From contig CAZYTO010000023.1 in NCBI GenBank assembly GCA_964650405.1, positions 1 through 29,319 on the forward strand: 29,319 nucleotides of DNA. Reading direction: 5' to 3'. Position numbers and translations under genes: made by a program. Origin of the DNA: CAZYTO01 sp964650405. Its GTDB lineage: Bacteria; Acidobacteriota; Thermoanaerobaculia; Gp7-AA8. The first letter of the stretch is position 1. Each line of letters begins with the position of its first letter. The notes beneath the pieces are model-generated. The model saw only the letters and a program-made list of their open reading frames with translations. It was not told the origin of the DNA and searched no databases. This document shows positions 1 to 7,388 of this stretch, piece after piece.

Positions 1-14
1 CCTCTGCTTACAGC

Positions 15-260
15 TTACTCCCCGTGACCAAACTTACCGAATGGAGTACTAAGTTGCCTGCGAGGGTCCCAGCCAACGGGTGGTGGAAACTCGCGACTGA
101 ACCATGGCATCTGGTTCTGCACCCACCGATCCCGGAGCTCATCAAGGGTGGAGTCGAAGTCGTCGAACCCAAACTCCGTGCCGCAGCACAGACAAATGTT
201 GTGATCTTCAGGAGGCAGCGGCCGGTCTGGATAGAAACAAACAGGGCAGCGGTAGTTCAT
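15..260 (-). CDS. Small zinc-ribbon-like hypothetical protein (81 aa)
   Basis: The protein begins MNYRCPVC and has two cysteine clusters, CPVC at residues 5-8 and CLCC at 23-26, followed by GTEFGFDD. This is the layout of the small cysteine-rich CPCC-like proteins and suggests one bound metal ion; function is unknown. The reading frame stays open further upstream, but the ATG at 260 is the sensible start: AGGAG lies about 12 nt before it, and the stop of the upstream same-strand gene (280) is only 19 nt away, which suggests a two-gene operon. Codon use looks less GC-biased than in neighbouring genes. Start and reality of the gene are fairly sure; the role is not known. Confidence 0.72.
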   Translation of the reverse strand: MNYRCPVCFYPDRPLPPEDHNICLCCGTEFGFDDFDSTLDELRDRWVQNQMPWFSREFPPPVGWDPRRQLSTPFGKFGHGE

Positions 261-279
261 TGTTTGCAGTGCTCCTGAC

Positions 280-879
280 TCACCCGAATAACGACAGCCT
301 TGGCAGTCCCATGCGCTCACGGGCCAGCCTGCGCAAGTTCGCCTCAACCGTCCGTACTCTCGTCTTCTCATCCATCGCGGTGGAACCAGCGAGCGCACTC
401 TCGACTCGCGCGCGGATCTCCGCCGCTTCTTCGGGCCGCGTCGCCAGGACAGCGTCCAGCAGTTCTCCCTCCAGCTCGACCAGTTTCGCCTCGATGGCCG
501 GCACGCTCTTCTCCGCCGCCAGGGCACGGACGCGATCGTCGAACGGCGGTGGAAGCTGCCGTGCCAGCGCCTCCAGCAATGCCAGAGGATCCGACTCTGG
601 CAGCACGTCGTGCGCGCCGGCATAGAGCTCACGCCTCTCGTCCCACATCTCTTTCACTGCGTGCTTGCAGTAGCTGAGGCTGGAGATCACCTTCCGGCGG
701 CCGCTGGTCTCGTTCTTCTCGAAGACGGAGTCGATGGCCTCGATGACCACCGGCAGCGGGACGCCTTCCTCCCGCCATTTCTTCATCAGCATCCAATCCT
801 TCGCGGAGAGGACGAAGGGGGTACCGCGGCGCTGGGCGAAATGCCCTTCGATCTCGATGAAGTAGGTGTCTGCCGCCAT
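280..879 (-). CDS. Conserved-looking hypothetical protein (199 aa)
   Basis: The protein has no enzyme motif I recognise. The N-terminal half is aromatic and charged (YFIEIEGHF, then LSAKDWMLMKKWREEG around residues 24-39) and looks like a compact helical domain. The second half (about residues 100-190) is Glu/Ala/Arg-rich and probably a long helix or coiled coil. I recall similar proteins in Acidobacteriota and Myxococcota with the 'SxxDWxxxxxWxxEGxPLxxVxxxI' pattern, without a known function. ATG 879 is chosen because the extension upstream (to 966) runs into the divergent gene's promoter region and is low in quality. It is divergent from the FHA-GAF phosphatase, 55 nt apart, and probably co-transcribed with the 81-aa gene downstream. 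Confidence 0.8.
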   Translation of the reverse strand: MAADTYFIEIEGHFAQRRGTPFVLSAKDWMLMKKWREEGVPLPVVIEAIDSVFEKNETSGRRKVISSLSYCKHAVKEMWDERRELYAGAHDVLPESDPLALLEALARQLPPPFDDRVRALAAEKSVPAIEAKLVELEGELLDAVLATRPEEAAEIRARVESALAGSTAMDEKTRVRTVEANLRRLARERMGLPRLSLFG

Positions 880-934
880 CGGCCGAATGCTACAATCTCG
901 AACCTTATTCGTAGAAGCAAACGTCAGCAGATCG

Positions 935-2575
935 ATGGAAGCTCCCGCTCCCCGCGCCGAGGTCACTGTCTATTCACCGCTGTTCTCCCCGTTCCGGCAG
1001 CCGCTGGTGGGGGGCACGGTGTCGATCGGTCGTGCCTCGGACTGCAGCATCCCCATCAAGGATCGGTACCTCTCGCGCAAGCACGCCGAGCTCGTGGCGT
1101 CCGGCCACGACTGGGTCCTCAAGGATCTCGGCAGCGCGAACGGCACGTACCTCAACGGCGTCCGCGTCGAGCATGACTCGCCGCTCTCGAACGGCGACCG
1201 CATCCGCCTCGGCGACACCGAGATCCTCTTCGAGACCCAGGAGCACAACACCGACCGCTTCCTGGCCGTGGCCGACGCCCCTGCCAGCGCCACCATCTCC
1301 ATCCCCATCCAGGAGATCGACGAGTCGAAGCACGACAGCGGCGATCTGGCCAAGCTGGCCACGCTCAATGCCCTGGCCCGCGAGCTCCTCGAAGACCGGC
1401 CGATGGACGAGCTGTTCGGCTTCATCGTCGACCGCGTGCTCCAGCATACCGGCGCTTCGCGTGCGGCCATCGCCACACTGGCCATCGACGGAAAGTCGTT
1501 CGCAAACGTCGAAGTGCGGCGGCAGGACAAGAGCGACAACTCCGAGCTGCGCATCAGCCGCACCGTCCTGGAAGAGGTGGTCGAGGAGAAGAAGGTCCTG
1601 GCGTTCATGGACGTGGCCATGGACGAGAAGCTCAAGCGCGCCCAGTCGATCATCATGCAGGGCATCCGCTCGATCCTCTGCGCGCCGCTGACCATCGGCA
1701 ATTCCGTCGTGGGCGTGTTGTATGTCGACTATCTCTTCACTCAGCGCCAGATCGAGGCGGATGATGTGCGGCTCATCGGCCAGATCGCCCGCTTCGCCGC
1801 GATCAAGCTCGAGACTACGCGCCTGCGCGAGGAAGCGATCCAGAAGCGCATCATGGACGAGGAGCTGAAGACGGCCTCGGTCATTCAGCGCCGGCTCCTC
1901 CCTCCCGCGCCGACCGGCATCACCGGCTACACACTCCTAGGGGCGAATCATCCCTGCCGCACCGTGAGCGGCGATTACTACGACTTCGTCGTCCGCCCCG
2001 ACGGCAAGGTCTACTTCGTCATCGCCGACGTCAGCGGCAAGGGCGTCACGGCCGGTCTCATGATGGCCGGCCTCCAGGCGTCCTTCCGCATATTCTGCAA
2101 GCTCGATCCCAGCCCGGCCAACCTCGTCGGCCAGCTCAACGGCGCGCTGAAGGAGATCCTCCCGCAGTCGAAGTTCGTTACGCTCTTCCTCGGCCGGCTC
2201 GACACCAATTCCGGCGCCGTCGAGTACGCCAATGCCGGGCACACACCGCCCCTGTTGCTGGGCGCGAACGGCATCCTGGAGCTGTCCGAGACCGACCTGC
2301 TCCTCGGGGTCGTGACGAGCGCCGTCTTCGTCAACCGAACCCTGGCCCTGGCGCCGGGCGATTCGCTCATTCTCTTCACCGACGGCGTGACGGAAGCGGA
2401 GAACGGCGACTGGACGGACTTCGCCAGCTCCCACATCGCCCAGTCCCTGGCCCAATTGCATGGCGCCCCGGCCGCCGAGATCGCCCGAACGATCGAAGAC
2501 GCCATCATCGGCCACGTCGGCGATATGCCGCTCGCCGATGACGTGACCCTGGTGGTCGTCTCAAGGAATCAGTAG
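935..2575 (+). CDS. FHA-GAF-SpoIIE (PP2C-type) serine/threonine phosphatase
   Basis: This 546-aa signalling protein has three domains. An FHA domain (about residues 10-100) carries GR at 32-33, SRKH at 47-50 and NGTYLNG at 69-75, and should bind phosphothreonine peptides. A GAF domain (about 150-310) follows. The SpoIIE/RsbU-type PP2C phosphatase domain (about 335-546) keeps the metal-binding aspartates in SGDYYDF, ADVSGKG, FTDGVTEAE and LADDVT. Such proteins usually dephosphorylate anti-sigma antagonists in partner-switching pathways; no RsbV/RsbW-like partner lies in this window. ATG 935 starts 9 residues before the FHA domain; ATG 866 is also in frame but overlaps the divergent gene. A TACAAT at 891-896 could be a -10 box. 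Confidence 0.9.
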   Translation: MEAPAPRAEVTVYSPLFSPFRQPLVGGTVSIGRASDCSIPIKDRYLSRKHAELVASGHDWVLKDLGSANGTYLNGVRVEHDSPLSNGDRIRLGDTEILFETQEHNTDRFLAVADAPASATISIPIQEIDESKHDSGDLAKLATLNALARELLEDRPMDELFGFIVDRVLQHTGASRAAIATLAIDGKSFANVEVRRQDKSDNSELRISRTVLEEVVEEKKVLAFMDVAMDEKLKRAQSIIMQGIRSILCAPLTIGNSVVGVLYVDYLFTQRQIEADDVRLIGQIARFAAIKLETTRLREEAIQKRIMDEELKTASVIQRRLLPPAPTGITGYTLLGANHPCRTVSGDYYDFVVRPDGKVYFVIADVSGKGVTAGLMMAGLQASFRIFCKLDPSPANLVGQLNGALKEILPQSKFVTLFLGRLDTNSGAVEYANAGHTPPLLLGANGILELSETDLLLGVVTSAVFVNRTLALAPGDSLILFTDGVTEAENGDWTDFASSHIAQSLAQLHGAPAAEIARTIEDAIIGHVGDMPLADDVTLVVVSRNQ

Positions 2576-2655
2576 ATTCGCTTATTCGCTGCTCGCTGCT
2601 CGCTGTTCGCGGCTTACAAGTGCCTCATGCTCCCCGGCACCCGGCACCCGGCACT
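2576..2655. repeat. Two heptamer stutter blocks in a convergent spacer
   Basis: The spacer between two convergent genes is almost entirely repeated words. At 2577-2612 there are five imperfect 7-8 nt words of the type TTCGCTG/CTCGCTG. At 2634-2654 there are three exact tandem copies of CCGGCAC. The second block reaches to within a few bases of the RNB ribonuclease stop codon. No T-run typical of an intrinsic terminator is seen. Confidence 0.85.
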
Positions 2656-2659
2656 CAAT

Positions 2660-4117
2660 TCAGTGTGTTCTCACGAAGTCGATGAATCCCGCTTCGACGT
2701 TCGTGTCGATGAGCTTCACGCGCACTCTCTGGCCGATGTCGAGGCCTTCGGCGCCGTGCACGAGCTTTCCTTCGACGGGTGGATGGAAGATGCGCACCCA
2801 CGTGCCTTTCACCCCGGCGCCGGTGACGATGGCGTCGAAGCGCTCGCCCTTGCGTGGGGCCAGCACGCAGGCCGCGGCCGACTTCCGCACCTGGCGCTCC
2901 ACCTTGTTCGCCGCGTCTTCCGCCTGTGTGCAGTGATCGGCGAGGGAGGCCAGCTCGTCGTCAGTGTACGGTGACGCCTTGCCGGCCAGCGCGGCCTTCA
3001 GCAGGCGGTGCGTGATGAGGTCGGGGTAGCGGCGATTCGGAGCGGTGGAGTGCGTGTAGTCGCGCACGGCCAGTCCGAAGTGGCCGATGGGTGTCGCGCC
3101 GGGACGCTCGAGTACGTACTCGCCCGCGCCCATGGCCTTGACGATGGCCAGCGAGAGATCGGGGAAGCGAAGGGGATCGGCCTTGCGGCGGCGCACGAGA
3201 AACTGCTCCAGGGCCTGGGCATCGGGATCGGCCGGCAGGTGATCGCCGAGGTCGCGGGCGATCGCTTCGATGCGGTCCCAGCGCTCGGGAGAGCGGACGA
3301 CGCGGCGGATGCTGGCAAACTTCTTCGACTCCAGGAAGCGGGCCGTGACGCCGTTCGCGGCGATCATGAAGTCTTCGATGAGGTTCTTGGCGTTGTTCCG
3401 CGCCTCGGCCTTGAGATCGACGACGTGGCCGTCGCTGAAGACCGCGTGCGCCTCGATCGTCTCGAGGTCGAGCGCGCCGTGCTCGTGCCGCAGCTCGCGC
3501 ATGGCGTCGGCGATCTTGTCCTGCAGTTTCAGATTCTCCGCCAATCCCTTCACCGCCGCGACTTTCTCCGGTACCTCGGCCTCGCCCTGCAGCCACATGC
3601 CCACGGCGTTGTAGGCGAGCTGGGCCTGGTTGTAGACGAGAGCGCGATACACCGTCCCGGTGACGACGCTGCCGTCGCTCCCCACTTCGATGTCCATCAC
3701 CATGGCCACGCGCTCTTCGTGCTCGTTCAGCGAGGTTAGGTTCGTGGACAGCTTCTCCGGCAGCATGGGTAAGATCTGTGCGGCCGTGTAGACCGAGGTT
3801 GTATTGCGGCGGGCGTGGTCATCGATGGCCGTACCTTTCGTGACCAGAGCGTCGACGTCGGCGACGGCGATGAGGATGCGTGTCTTGCCTCCGCCGAGGT
3901 CTTCGGCGACGGTGAGCTGGTCGAGGTCGCGCGAGTCGTCGTTGTCGATCGAGCACCACAACAGGTTGCGCAGGTCGCGGAGGTCGTCCGTCCGCGCCGC
4001 CGGCTCGTCGATGCGGTCGAGCTGCTTCTCCACAGCGGGAGGGAAGTCGGGCTCCAGCCCGCGGTCGATCATGGCCTGGTGGGCGATTTCCTGAAGGATC
4101 GAGCGATGTGTGCTCAT
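2660..4117 (-). CDS. RNB-domain (RNase II/R family) 3'-5' exoribonuclease, short form
   Basis: The 485-aa protein is a short RNase II/R-like enzyme: an RNB catalytic domain (about residues 45-400) and a C-terminal OB/S1-like barrel (about 420-482), without the N-terminal cold-shock domains of Escherichia coli RNase II. The metal site reads SIDNDDSRDLDQ at 56-67. D58, D64 and D66 line up with RNase II D201, D207 and D209, but the D210 position is Gln67. The late motif STAPNRRYPDLITHRLL keeps the arginine of the SPIRKYGD motif. Short forms of this kind, some with DLDQ, are known from Deinococcus and other phyla, so activity is plausible. ATG 4117 is chosen because the frame upstream is only antisense to the next gene. 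It is divergent from PxpBC. Confidence 0.9.
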   Translation of the reverse strand: MSTHRSILQEIAHQAMIDRGLEPDFPPAVEKQLDRIDEPAARTDDLRDLRNLLWCSIDNDDSRDLDQLTVAEDLGGGKTRILIAVADVDALVTKGTAIDDHARRNTTSVYTAAQILPMLPEKLSTNLTSLNEHEERVAMVMDIEVGSDGSVVTGTVYRALVYNQAQLAYNAVGMWLQGEAEVPEKVAAVKGLAENLKLQDKIADAMRELRHEHGALDLETIEAHAVFSDGHVVDLKAEARNNAKNLIEDFMIAANGVTARFLESKKFASIRRVVRSPERWDRIEAIARDLGDHLPADPDAQALEQFLVRRRKADPLRFPDLSLAIVKAMGAGEYVLERPGATPIGHFGLAVRDYTHSTAPNRRYPDLITHRLLKAALAGKASPYTDDELASLADHCTQAEDAANKVERQVRKSAAACVLAPRKGERFDAIVTGAGVKGTWVRIFHPPVEGKLVHGAEGLDIGQRVRVKLIDTNVEAGFIDFVRTH

Positions 4118-4141
4118 GCGTTCGGTATGATCGCACGCCCG

Positions 4142-5560
4142 ATGCACTTCGCTGCGGCAGGCGATCGCGGACTGCTCTTGACCGGCGGGACCGGTGGGCC
4201 GGACTTCCGGCCGGCGGCAGCGGCGCTGGCGCTCAAAGGGGAGCGGCGCGTCATCGCCGCCGTCGTCGGCCACGAGTCGGTGCTCGTCATCTGTGACGCG
4301 GAACCGGATCGCGCCGCGATCGCAGAGCGCCTGAAGACGGCGGGGGAAGGTACCGGCCCCGAAACACGCACACACCGGTTCCACGTCGCTTTCGACGGCA
4401 TCGACTTCGGCGAATTCCTGGCGCGCGCGGGCATTACACGCGACGACTTCCTGGTCCGCGTTCAGGACGTGCGCCTGACCGTGCGCTACCTCGGGTTTCG
4501 CGGTGGATTCGGCTATTGCGACGGCTGGCCGGAGGCGTGGCGGTTGCCGCGCCGCCCCACCTCGCGCAATCGTGTCCCGCGCGGCACCTTCGCTATCGCC
4601 GGCGCCATGGCCGGCTTCTATCCCGAAGACTCGCCGGGCGGCTGGAATCTCCTCGGTACCACCGATGCGCTGCTGTGGGATCCGAACCGCGAGCCGCCGA
4701 ACCTGTTGCAGCCTGGCGACGTCTTCTCGTTGATGCCCGTCGATTCCGTGGTGGCCGCCGTGCCGCAAGCGCTGCCGCCCAACGCGGATGGTCCCCTGAT
4801 CGCCGAAGTCGTCGCTCCCGGCCAGCTCACGACGATCGTCGCCGCTCGTGACTGGCAGCGGGCCGGTGCCGGTCTCACGCCGGGCGGTCCGTTCGACGCG
4901 TTCGCTGCCGCACTTGCGAACCGCGCCGCGGGGAACCCCGACGATGCCCCGCTGCTCGAGTGCGTTCTCGTGGCGCCGCGGCTGAAGCTCCACCGCCGTG
5001 CCGCGTTCTGCGACGGCGCCCTGAACGTCCGCTCCTTCGAGGCCTGCCAGGAGACAGAGATCGGGCGCGTCACGAACGGATTGCGCGGCTACCTTGCCAT
5101 CGAGGGAGGTGTCGGTGGCGGGGGAGTCGTGAAGAAGGGCCACGACCTGCACGCTGCCCCTCGGAGGAATGCGCCGCCGAACGCTCCCGCCGCGATTACC
5201 CCATCGCGCGATCGGGCCACGACGATCCGCGTGATCCCCGGACCTCATGACGGGCCGCCCCTCCCGCGCGAGTGGCAGGTCACGAATCAGCTCGACCGGG
5301 TCGGCATCCGCCTGACTCCGCTCGAACCGGTCGTCGACTCTGTCAGGGCATTGCTGCCGGCCGACCTGCCGTCGCTGGGTATGCAGTTCGGCACCCTGCA
5401 GTGGCATCCCGACGGAAGCCTCATCGCCATGGGGCCGGACCACCCGGTGACCGGCGGCTACCTCCAACCGGCGACGATTGTCACATCAGACCTCTGGAAG
5501 CTGGCGCAACTCGTGCCAGGTGAAAAGGTTACGTTCGTGGTTGACGAGTTGGAGAAGTAA
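4142..5560 (+). CDS. pxpBC: Fused 5-oxoprolinase subunits PxpB-PxpC (KipI-KipA type)
   Basis: The protein (472 aa) fuses two carboxyltransferase-like domains. The N-terminal half (about residues 1-205) is PxpB/KipI-like: it opens with a GDRGLLL motif, then GFRGGFGY, VPRGTFAIAG and SPGGWNLLG. The C-terminal half (about 215-470) is PxpC/KipA-like: VVAPGQLTTI, a LANRAAGN segment, and MGPDHPVTGGYL near the end. Together with PxpA these subunits convert 5-oxoproline to glutamate using ATP; no PxpA gene is in the window. I chose ATG 4142 because family members begin a few residues before GDRAL; ATG 4127 and ATG 4106 are in frame and possible. No clear ribosome binding site is seen, and only about 25 nt separate it from the divergent ribonuclease start. 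Confidence 0.87.
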   Translation: MHFAAAGDRGLLLTGGTGGPDFRPAAAALALKGERRVIAAVVGHESVLVICDAEPDRAAIAERLKTAGEGTGPETRTHRFHVAFDGIDFGEFLARAGITRDDFLVRVQDVRLTVRYLGFRGGFGYCDGWPEAWRLPRRPTSRNRVPRGTFAIAGAMAGFYPEDSPGGWNLLGTTDALLWDPNREPPNLLQPGDVFSLMPVDSVVAAVPQALPPNADGPLIAEVVAPGQLTTIVAARDWQRAGAGLTPGGPFDAFAAALANRAAGNPDDAPLLECVLVAPRLKLHRRAAFCDGALNVRSFEACQETEIGRVTNGLRGYLAIEGGVGGGGVVKKGHDLHAAPRRNAPPNAPAAITPSRDRATTIRVIPGPHDGPPLPREWQVTNQLDRVGIRLTPLEPVVDSVRALLPADLPSLGMQFGTLQWHPDGSLIAMGPDHPVTGGYLQPATIVTSDLWKLAQLVPGEKVTFVVDELEK

Positions 5561-5639
5561 CAGGCCGCTCGTTCGCCGGGAGCGGAGTACCGGCCGAATC
5601 CGGCCACGGCCGGCAGCCCGTGCCGGAAGTATGTCGGTT

Positions 5640-5883
5640 TACACAGCCTGCGTCGCGTGCAACACAGGCCGCGTCGCATGCAACACGGCCCGCGGTGCAT
5701 GCAACACAGCCCGCGTCGCATGCAACACAGGCCGCGTCGCATGCAACACAGGCCGCGTCGCATGCAACACAGCCCGCGTCGCATGCAACACAGCCCGCGT
5801 CGCATGCAACACAGCCCGCGGTGCATGCAACACAGGCCGCGTCGCACGCAACCCGACCCGCGTTGCACGTCACGCAGCCTGAG
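5640..5883. repeat. 21-bp tandem repeat array, about 11.6 copies
   Basis: Exact 21-nt periodicity is seen: AACAC-type starts fall at 5661, 5682, 5703, 5724, 5745, 5766, 5787, 5808 and 5829, with decayed copies at 5640, 5850 and 5871. Every central copy ends in the palindrome GCATGC. Variation is confined to an AGGCC/AGCCC change and a GTCGC/GGTGC change. Central copies are nearly identical and outer ones diverged, the usual sign of slippage or unequal recombination. There are no unique spacers, so it is not a CRISPR array. 21 bp is two helical turns, so the GCATGC sites lie on one face of the DNA. Confidence 0.95.
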
Positions 5884-5956
5884 TTACGGGCTGGAAGCGA
5901 TAGGATCGAGACAGAGAGGACCGCTGTATCCGCTGCCCTCCAAATCGCTACTGCAG

Positions 5957-5990
5957 TTCCCGCTCGCCGCTCGCCGTCTCCCGCTCGCCA
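5957..5990. repeat. CGCTCGC heptamer stutter block
   Basis: Three copies of CGCTCGC plus one variant (CGTCTCC) are set in 7-nt register, directly downstream (in the minus sense) of the VWFA gene stop codon. Nearly the same block occurs at 28397-28430 (about 29 of 34 positions the same) and, with a 4-nt insertion, at 22431-22470. Confidence 0.8.
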
Positions 5991-5994
5991 ACAC

Positions 5995-7038
5995 TCAGTC
6001 CCCGAACGAGTATCCCTCGCGGGACTTCACCTTGAACTCCGGGTTCTTCAGGGCCACGCTGACCTTCTGGAAGCCTTTCTCGCCGGGTGCGTGGGGGGAG
6101 TAGTAGGCGATGAGATAGTAGCCGCTCGTCTCGCCTTCCACCTTCTTGAGCGGCGTGTCGAAGCCGACGTTGAGGCGGTAGTACTCGCCGCCGGTCTCAT
6201 AGGCCATCCTGGTCAGCGTCTGGTGCGCGACTTCGGGAACGTCGAGGGTGAGGTTCGTCGGATAGACCGTCACGTTCGCGCCGTTGAGCGACTCGATCAT
6301 GGGCCGGTAGTAGCGGCTCTCGTTCAGCACGATTGCGCCCCGCACTTCCTCGTCGGGAGCTACGATGCCGGGCGTAAAGAGCACCAGCTCCTTGCGGGCC
6401 CGGATGGAGCGGAGCGAGTCGGCCAGCGTCTCGATGGCTTCGTAGACCGTGCCGGTGTGCTTGATCATCCGCGCTTTGTCGATGTTGCGCATGATCGAGG
6501 ACTGGTCGGGTGTGCCGGTCGCACCGGCCAGGCCGAGGGCCTGGGTGGCCGCCTGGTCGAGCGCGGTCTTGAGCTGCTTCTTGTTGTCGGTGAAGTCGGT
6601 ATAGACCTTCAGCCGGTAGTCGTGGGCGACGACGGCGGCCTGGTCGCCGGGCTTCATCCGCTGATCGATGAACTTTGCCACCGCCATGCGGGCCCGGGTG
6701 AGGTCCCCGAAGAGAGCGTTGCCCTGCGGCTTGTCGAAGAAGAAGATGAAGTAGCGGTCATCCCGGACGCGGTCGACCTTGAAGGCCGCCTTGTCTTCCG
6801 GGGTATCGACGGACAGGCGATTGGTGAAGTAGTCGACCGTATCGACCGAGATCGGCTTCCCGTTTTCCGTGACGACGAAGTCGTTCTTGTCCAGCCCGAG
6901 AATGTGATGACCTTTTTCATCGGTCACGGTTGCATCGATGAGGACGAGGTTGACGTCCACCTTCTCGGAGACTTTCGGCTGTTGGGCAAAACCGGAGACG
7001 GCGAGCAGCGACAGAGCGGAAACGATGAAGCGTCGCAT
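5995..7038 (-). CDS. Secreted VWFA-related protein (acidobacterial type)
   Basis: This 347-aa protein has a signal peptide (MRRFIVSALSLLAVSGFAQQ; cleavage near residue 18-19) and matches the VWFA-related family common in Acidobacteriota (TIGR03436-like). After the leader comes a β-rich part ending in GLDKNDFVVTENGKP (about residues 45-63), then a von Willebrand A-like fold starting at YFIFFFDKP (about 96-104), with SLRSIRARKELVLFTPG around 208-224 and a C-terminal β-sandwich-like end (GYYLIAYYSP, SREGYSF). The usual MIDAS DxSxS is replaced by FDKPQGN, so metal-dependent ligand binding is uncertain. A perfect AGGAGG lies 7 nt before ATG 7038. It probably acts in the periplasm or at the envelope; the partner is unknown. 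Confidence 0.9.
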   Translation of the reverse strand: MRRFIVSALSLLAVSGFAQQPKVSEKVDVNLVLIDATVTDEKGHHILGLDKNDFVVTENGKPISVDTVDYFTNRLSVDTPEDKAAFKVDRVRDDRYFIFFFDKPQGNALFGDLTRARMAVAKFIDQRMKPGDQAAVVAHDYRLKVYTDFTDNKKQLKTALDQAATQALGLAGATGTPDQSSIMRNIDKARMIKHTGTVYEAIETLADSLRSIRARKELVLFTPGIVAPDEEVRGAIVLNESRYYRPMIESLNGANVTVYPTNLTLDVPEVAHQTLTRMAYETGGEYYRLNVGFDTPLKKVEGETSGYYLIAYYSPHAPGEKGFQKVSVALKNPEFKVKSREGYSFGD

Positions 7039-7149
7039 GGAGTGCCTCCTATCAACGCTCGCAACGGCAGGGGCGGAGATCGGATTCCAGAGGGGGAAGG
7101 CGTGTCACAGAAACGCGTTCGGCCGGAATGCGCCCGGCCGCACCTCCGT

Positions 7150-7178
7150 TTGACCACGCGGCGGATTTCCCCTAGAAT
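7150..7178 (+). promoter_or_regulatory. Near-consensus sigma-70 promoter for tRNA-Pro
   Basis: TTGACC (7150-7155) and TAGAAT (7173-7178) each differ from the sigma-70 consensus by one base and are separated by exactly 17 nt. Transcription would begin near 7185, about 37 nt before the mature tRNA. This is the clearest housekeeping promoter in the window. Confidence 0.75.
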
Positions 7179-7221
7179 CCGCCTCCTTCATCGCGCCGGA
7201 GACGGCGCGACCCCACCCAAT

Positions 7222-7299
7222 CGGGGCATAGCTCAGCCTGGTTAGAGCGCACGGTTCGGGACCGTGAGGTCGGTGGTTCAAATCCACTTGCCCCGACCA
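7222..7299 (+). tRNA. tRNA-Pro (anticodon CGG), CCA encoded
   Basis: All arms pair: acceptor CGGGGCA (7222-7228) with TGCCCCG (7289-7295); D stem GCTC/GAGC; anticodon stem CACGG/CCGTG (7250-7254, 7262-7266) around the loop TTCGGGA; T stem GGTGG/CCACT around TTCAAAT. The anticodon CGG is at 7257-7259 and reads proline CCG codons, which suits a GC-rich genome. Discriminator A7296 is followed by an encoded CCA (7297-7299). Confidence 0.97.
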
Positions 7300-7324
7300 T
7301 TCACCCGCTGGACGGGGAATGGCA

Positions 7325-7388
7325 AATGTTGAATGTGGAATGTCGAGTGACGGCACATTCGACGTTCGATATTGAACATTCGCCACTC
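7325..7388. repeat. Heptamer stutter block with two inverted arms (AATGTTG type)
   Basis: The left arm has AATGTTG (7325), AATGTGG (7332), AATGTCG (7339) and AGTGACG (7346). The right arm has CACATTC (7354), GACGTTC (7361), GATATTG (7368), AACATTC (7375) and GCCACTC (7382), which are reverse-complement-like words in the same 7-nt register. The arms can fold into an imperfect hairpin. The right arm contains the TTG start codon of the next gene. Confidence 0.85.

Larger units (their letters stand above)
5561..5994. other. 434-nt convergent intergenic region without a supported gene
   Basis: This spacer lies between pxpBC and the VWFA gene, which converge. It holds the 21-bp tandem array (5640-5883) and a CGCTCGC stutter block (5957-5990), described separately. 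All six frames are open through the array because 21 is a multiple of three and the unit has no stop codon, so ORFs there are an artefact of the repeat. No promoter or terminator with a T-run was recognised. Confidence 0.75.

Noticed and set aside
2576..2655. Intrinsic terminator between the phosphatase and ribonuclease genes
   Set aside because: The sequence is direct repeats without a stable inverted repeat or U-tract.
4118..5467. N-terminal extension of the RNB ribonuclease through the pxpBC region
   Set aside because: The extension is antisense to PxpB-PxpC, whose motifs are clear. The ribonuclease domain begins after ATG 4117.
5640..5883. CRISPR-like array or coding repeat
   Set aside because: There are no unique spacers between repeats, and no cas genes. 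Open frames on all six frames follow from a 21-nt unit without stop codons, so they do not show coding.
5620..7245. Long plus-strand open frame (541 codons) opposite the VWFA gene
   Set aside because: It is antisense to a gene with a signal peptide, perfect AGGAGG and family motifs, and its start is made of the tandem repeat. It is a composition shadow in GC-rich DNA.
7222..7388. tRNA-Pro as an active integration site of a mobile element
   Set aside because: No integrase gene and no repeat of the tRNA 3' end was found downstream; only the stutter block lies there.
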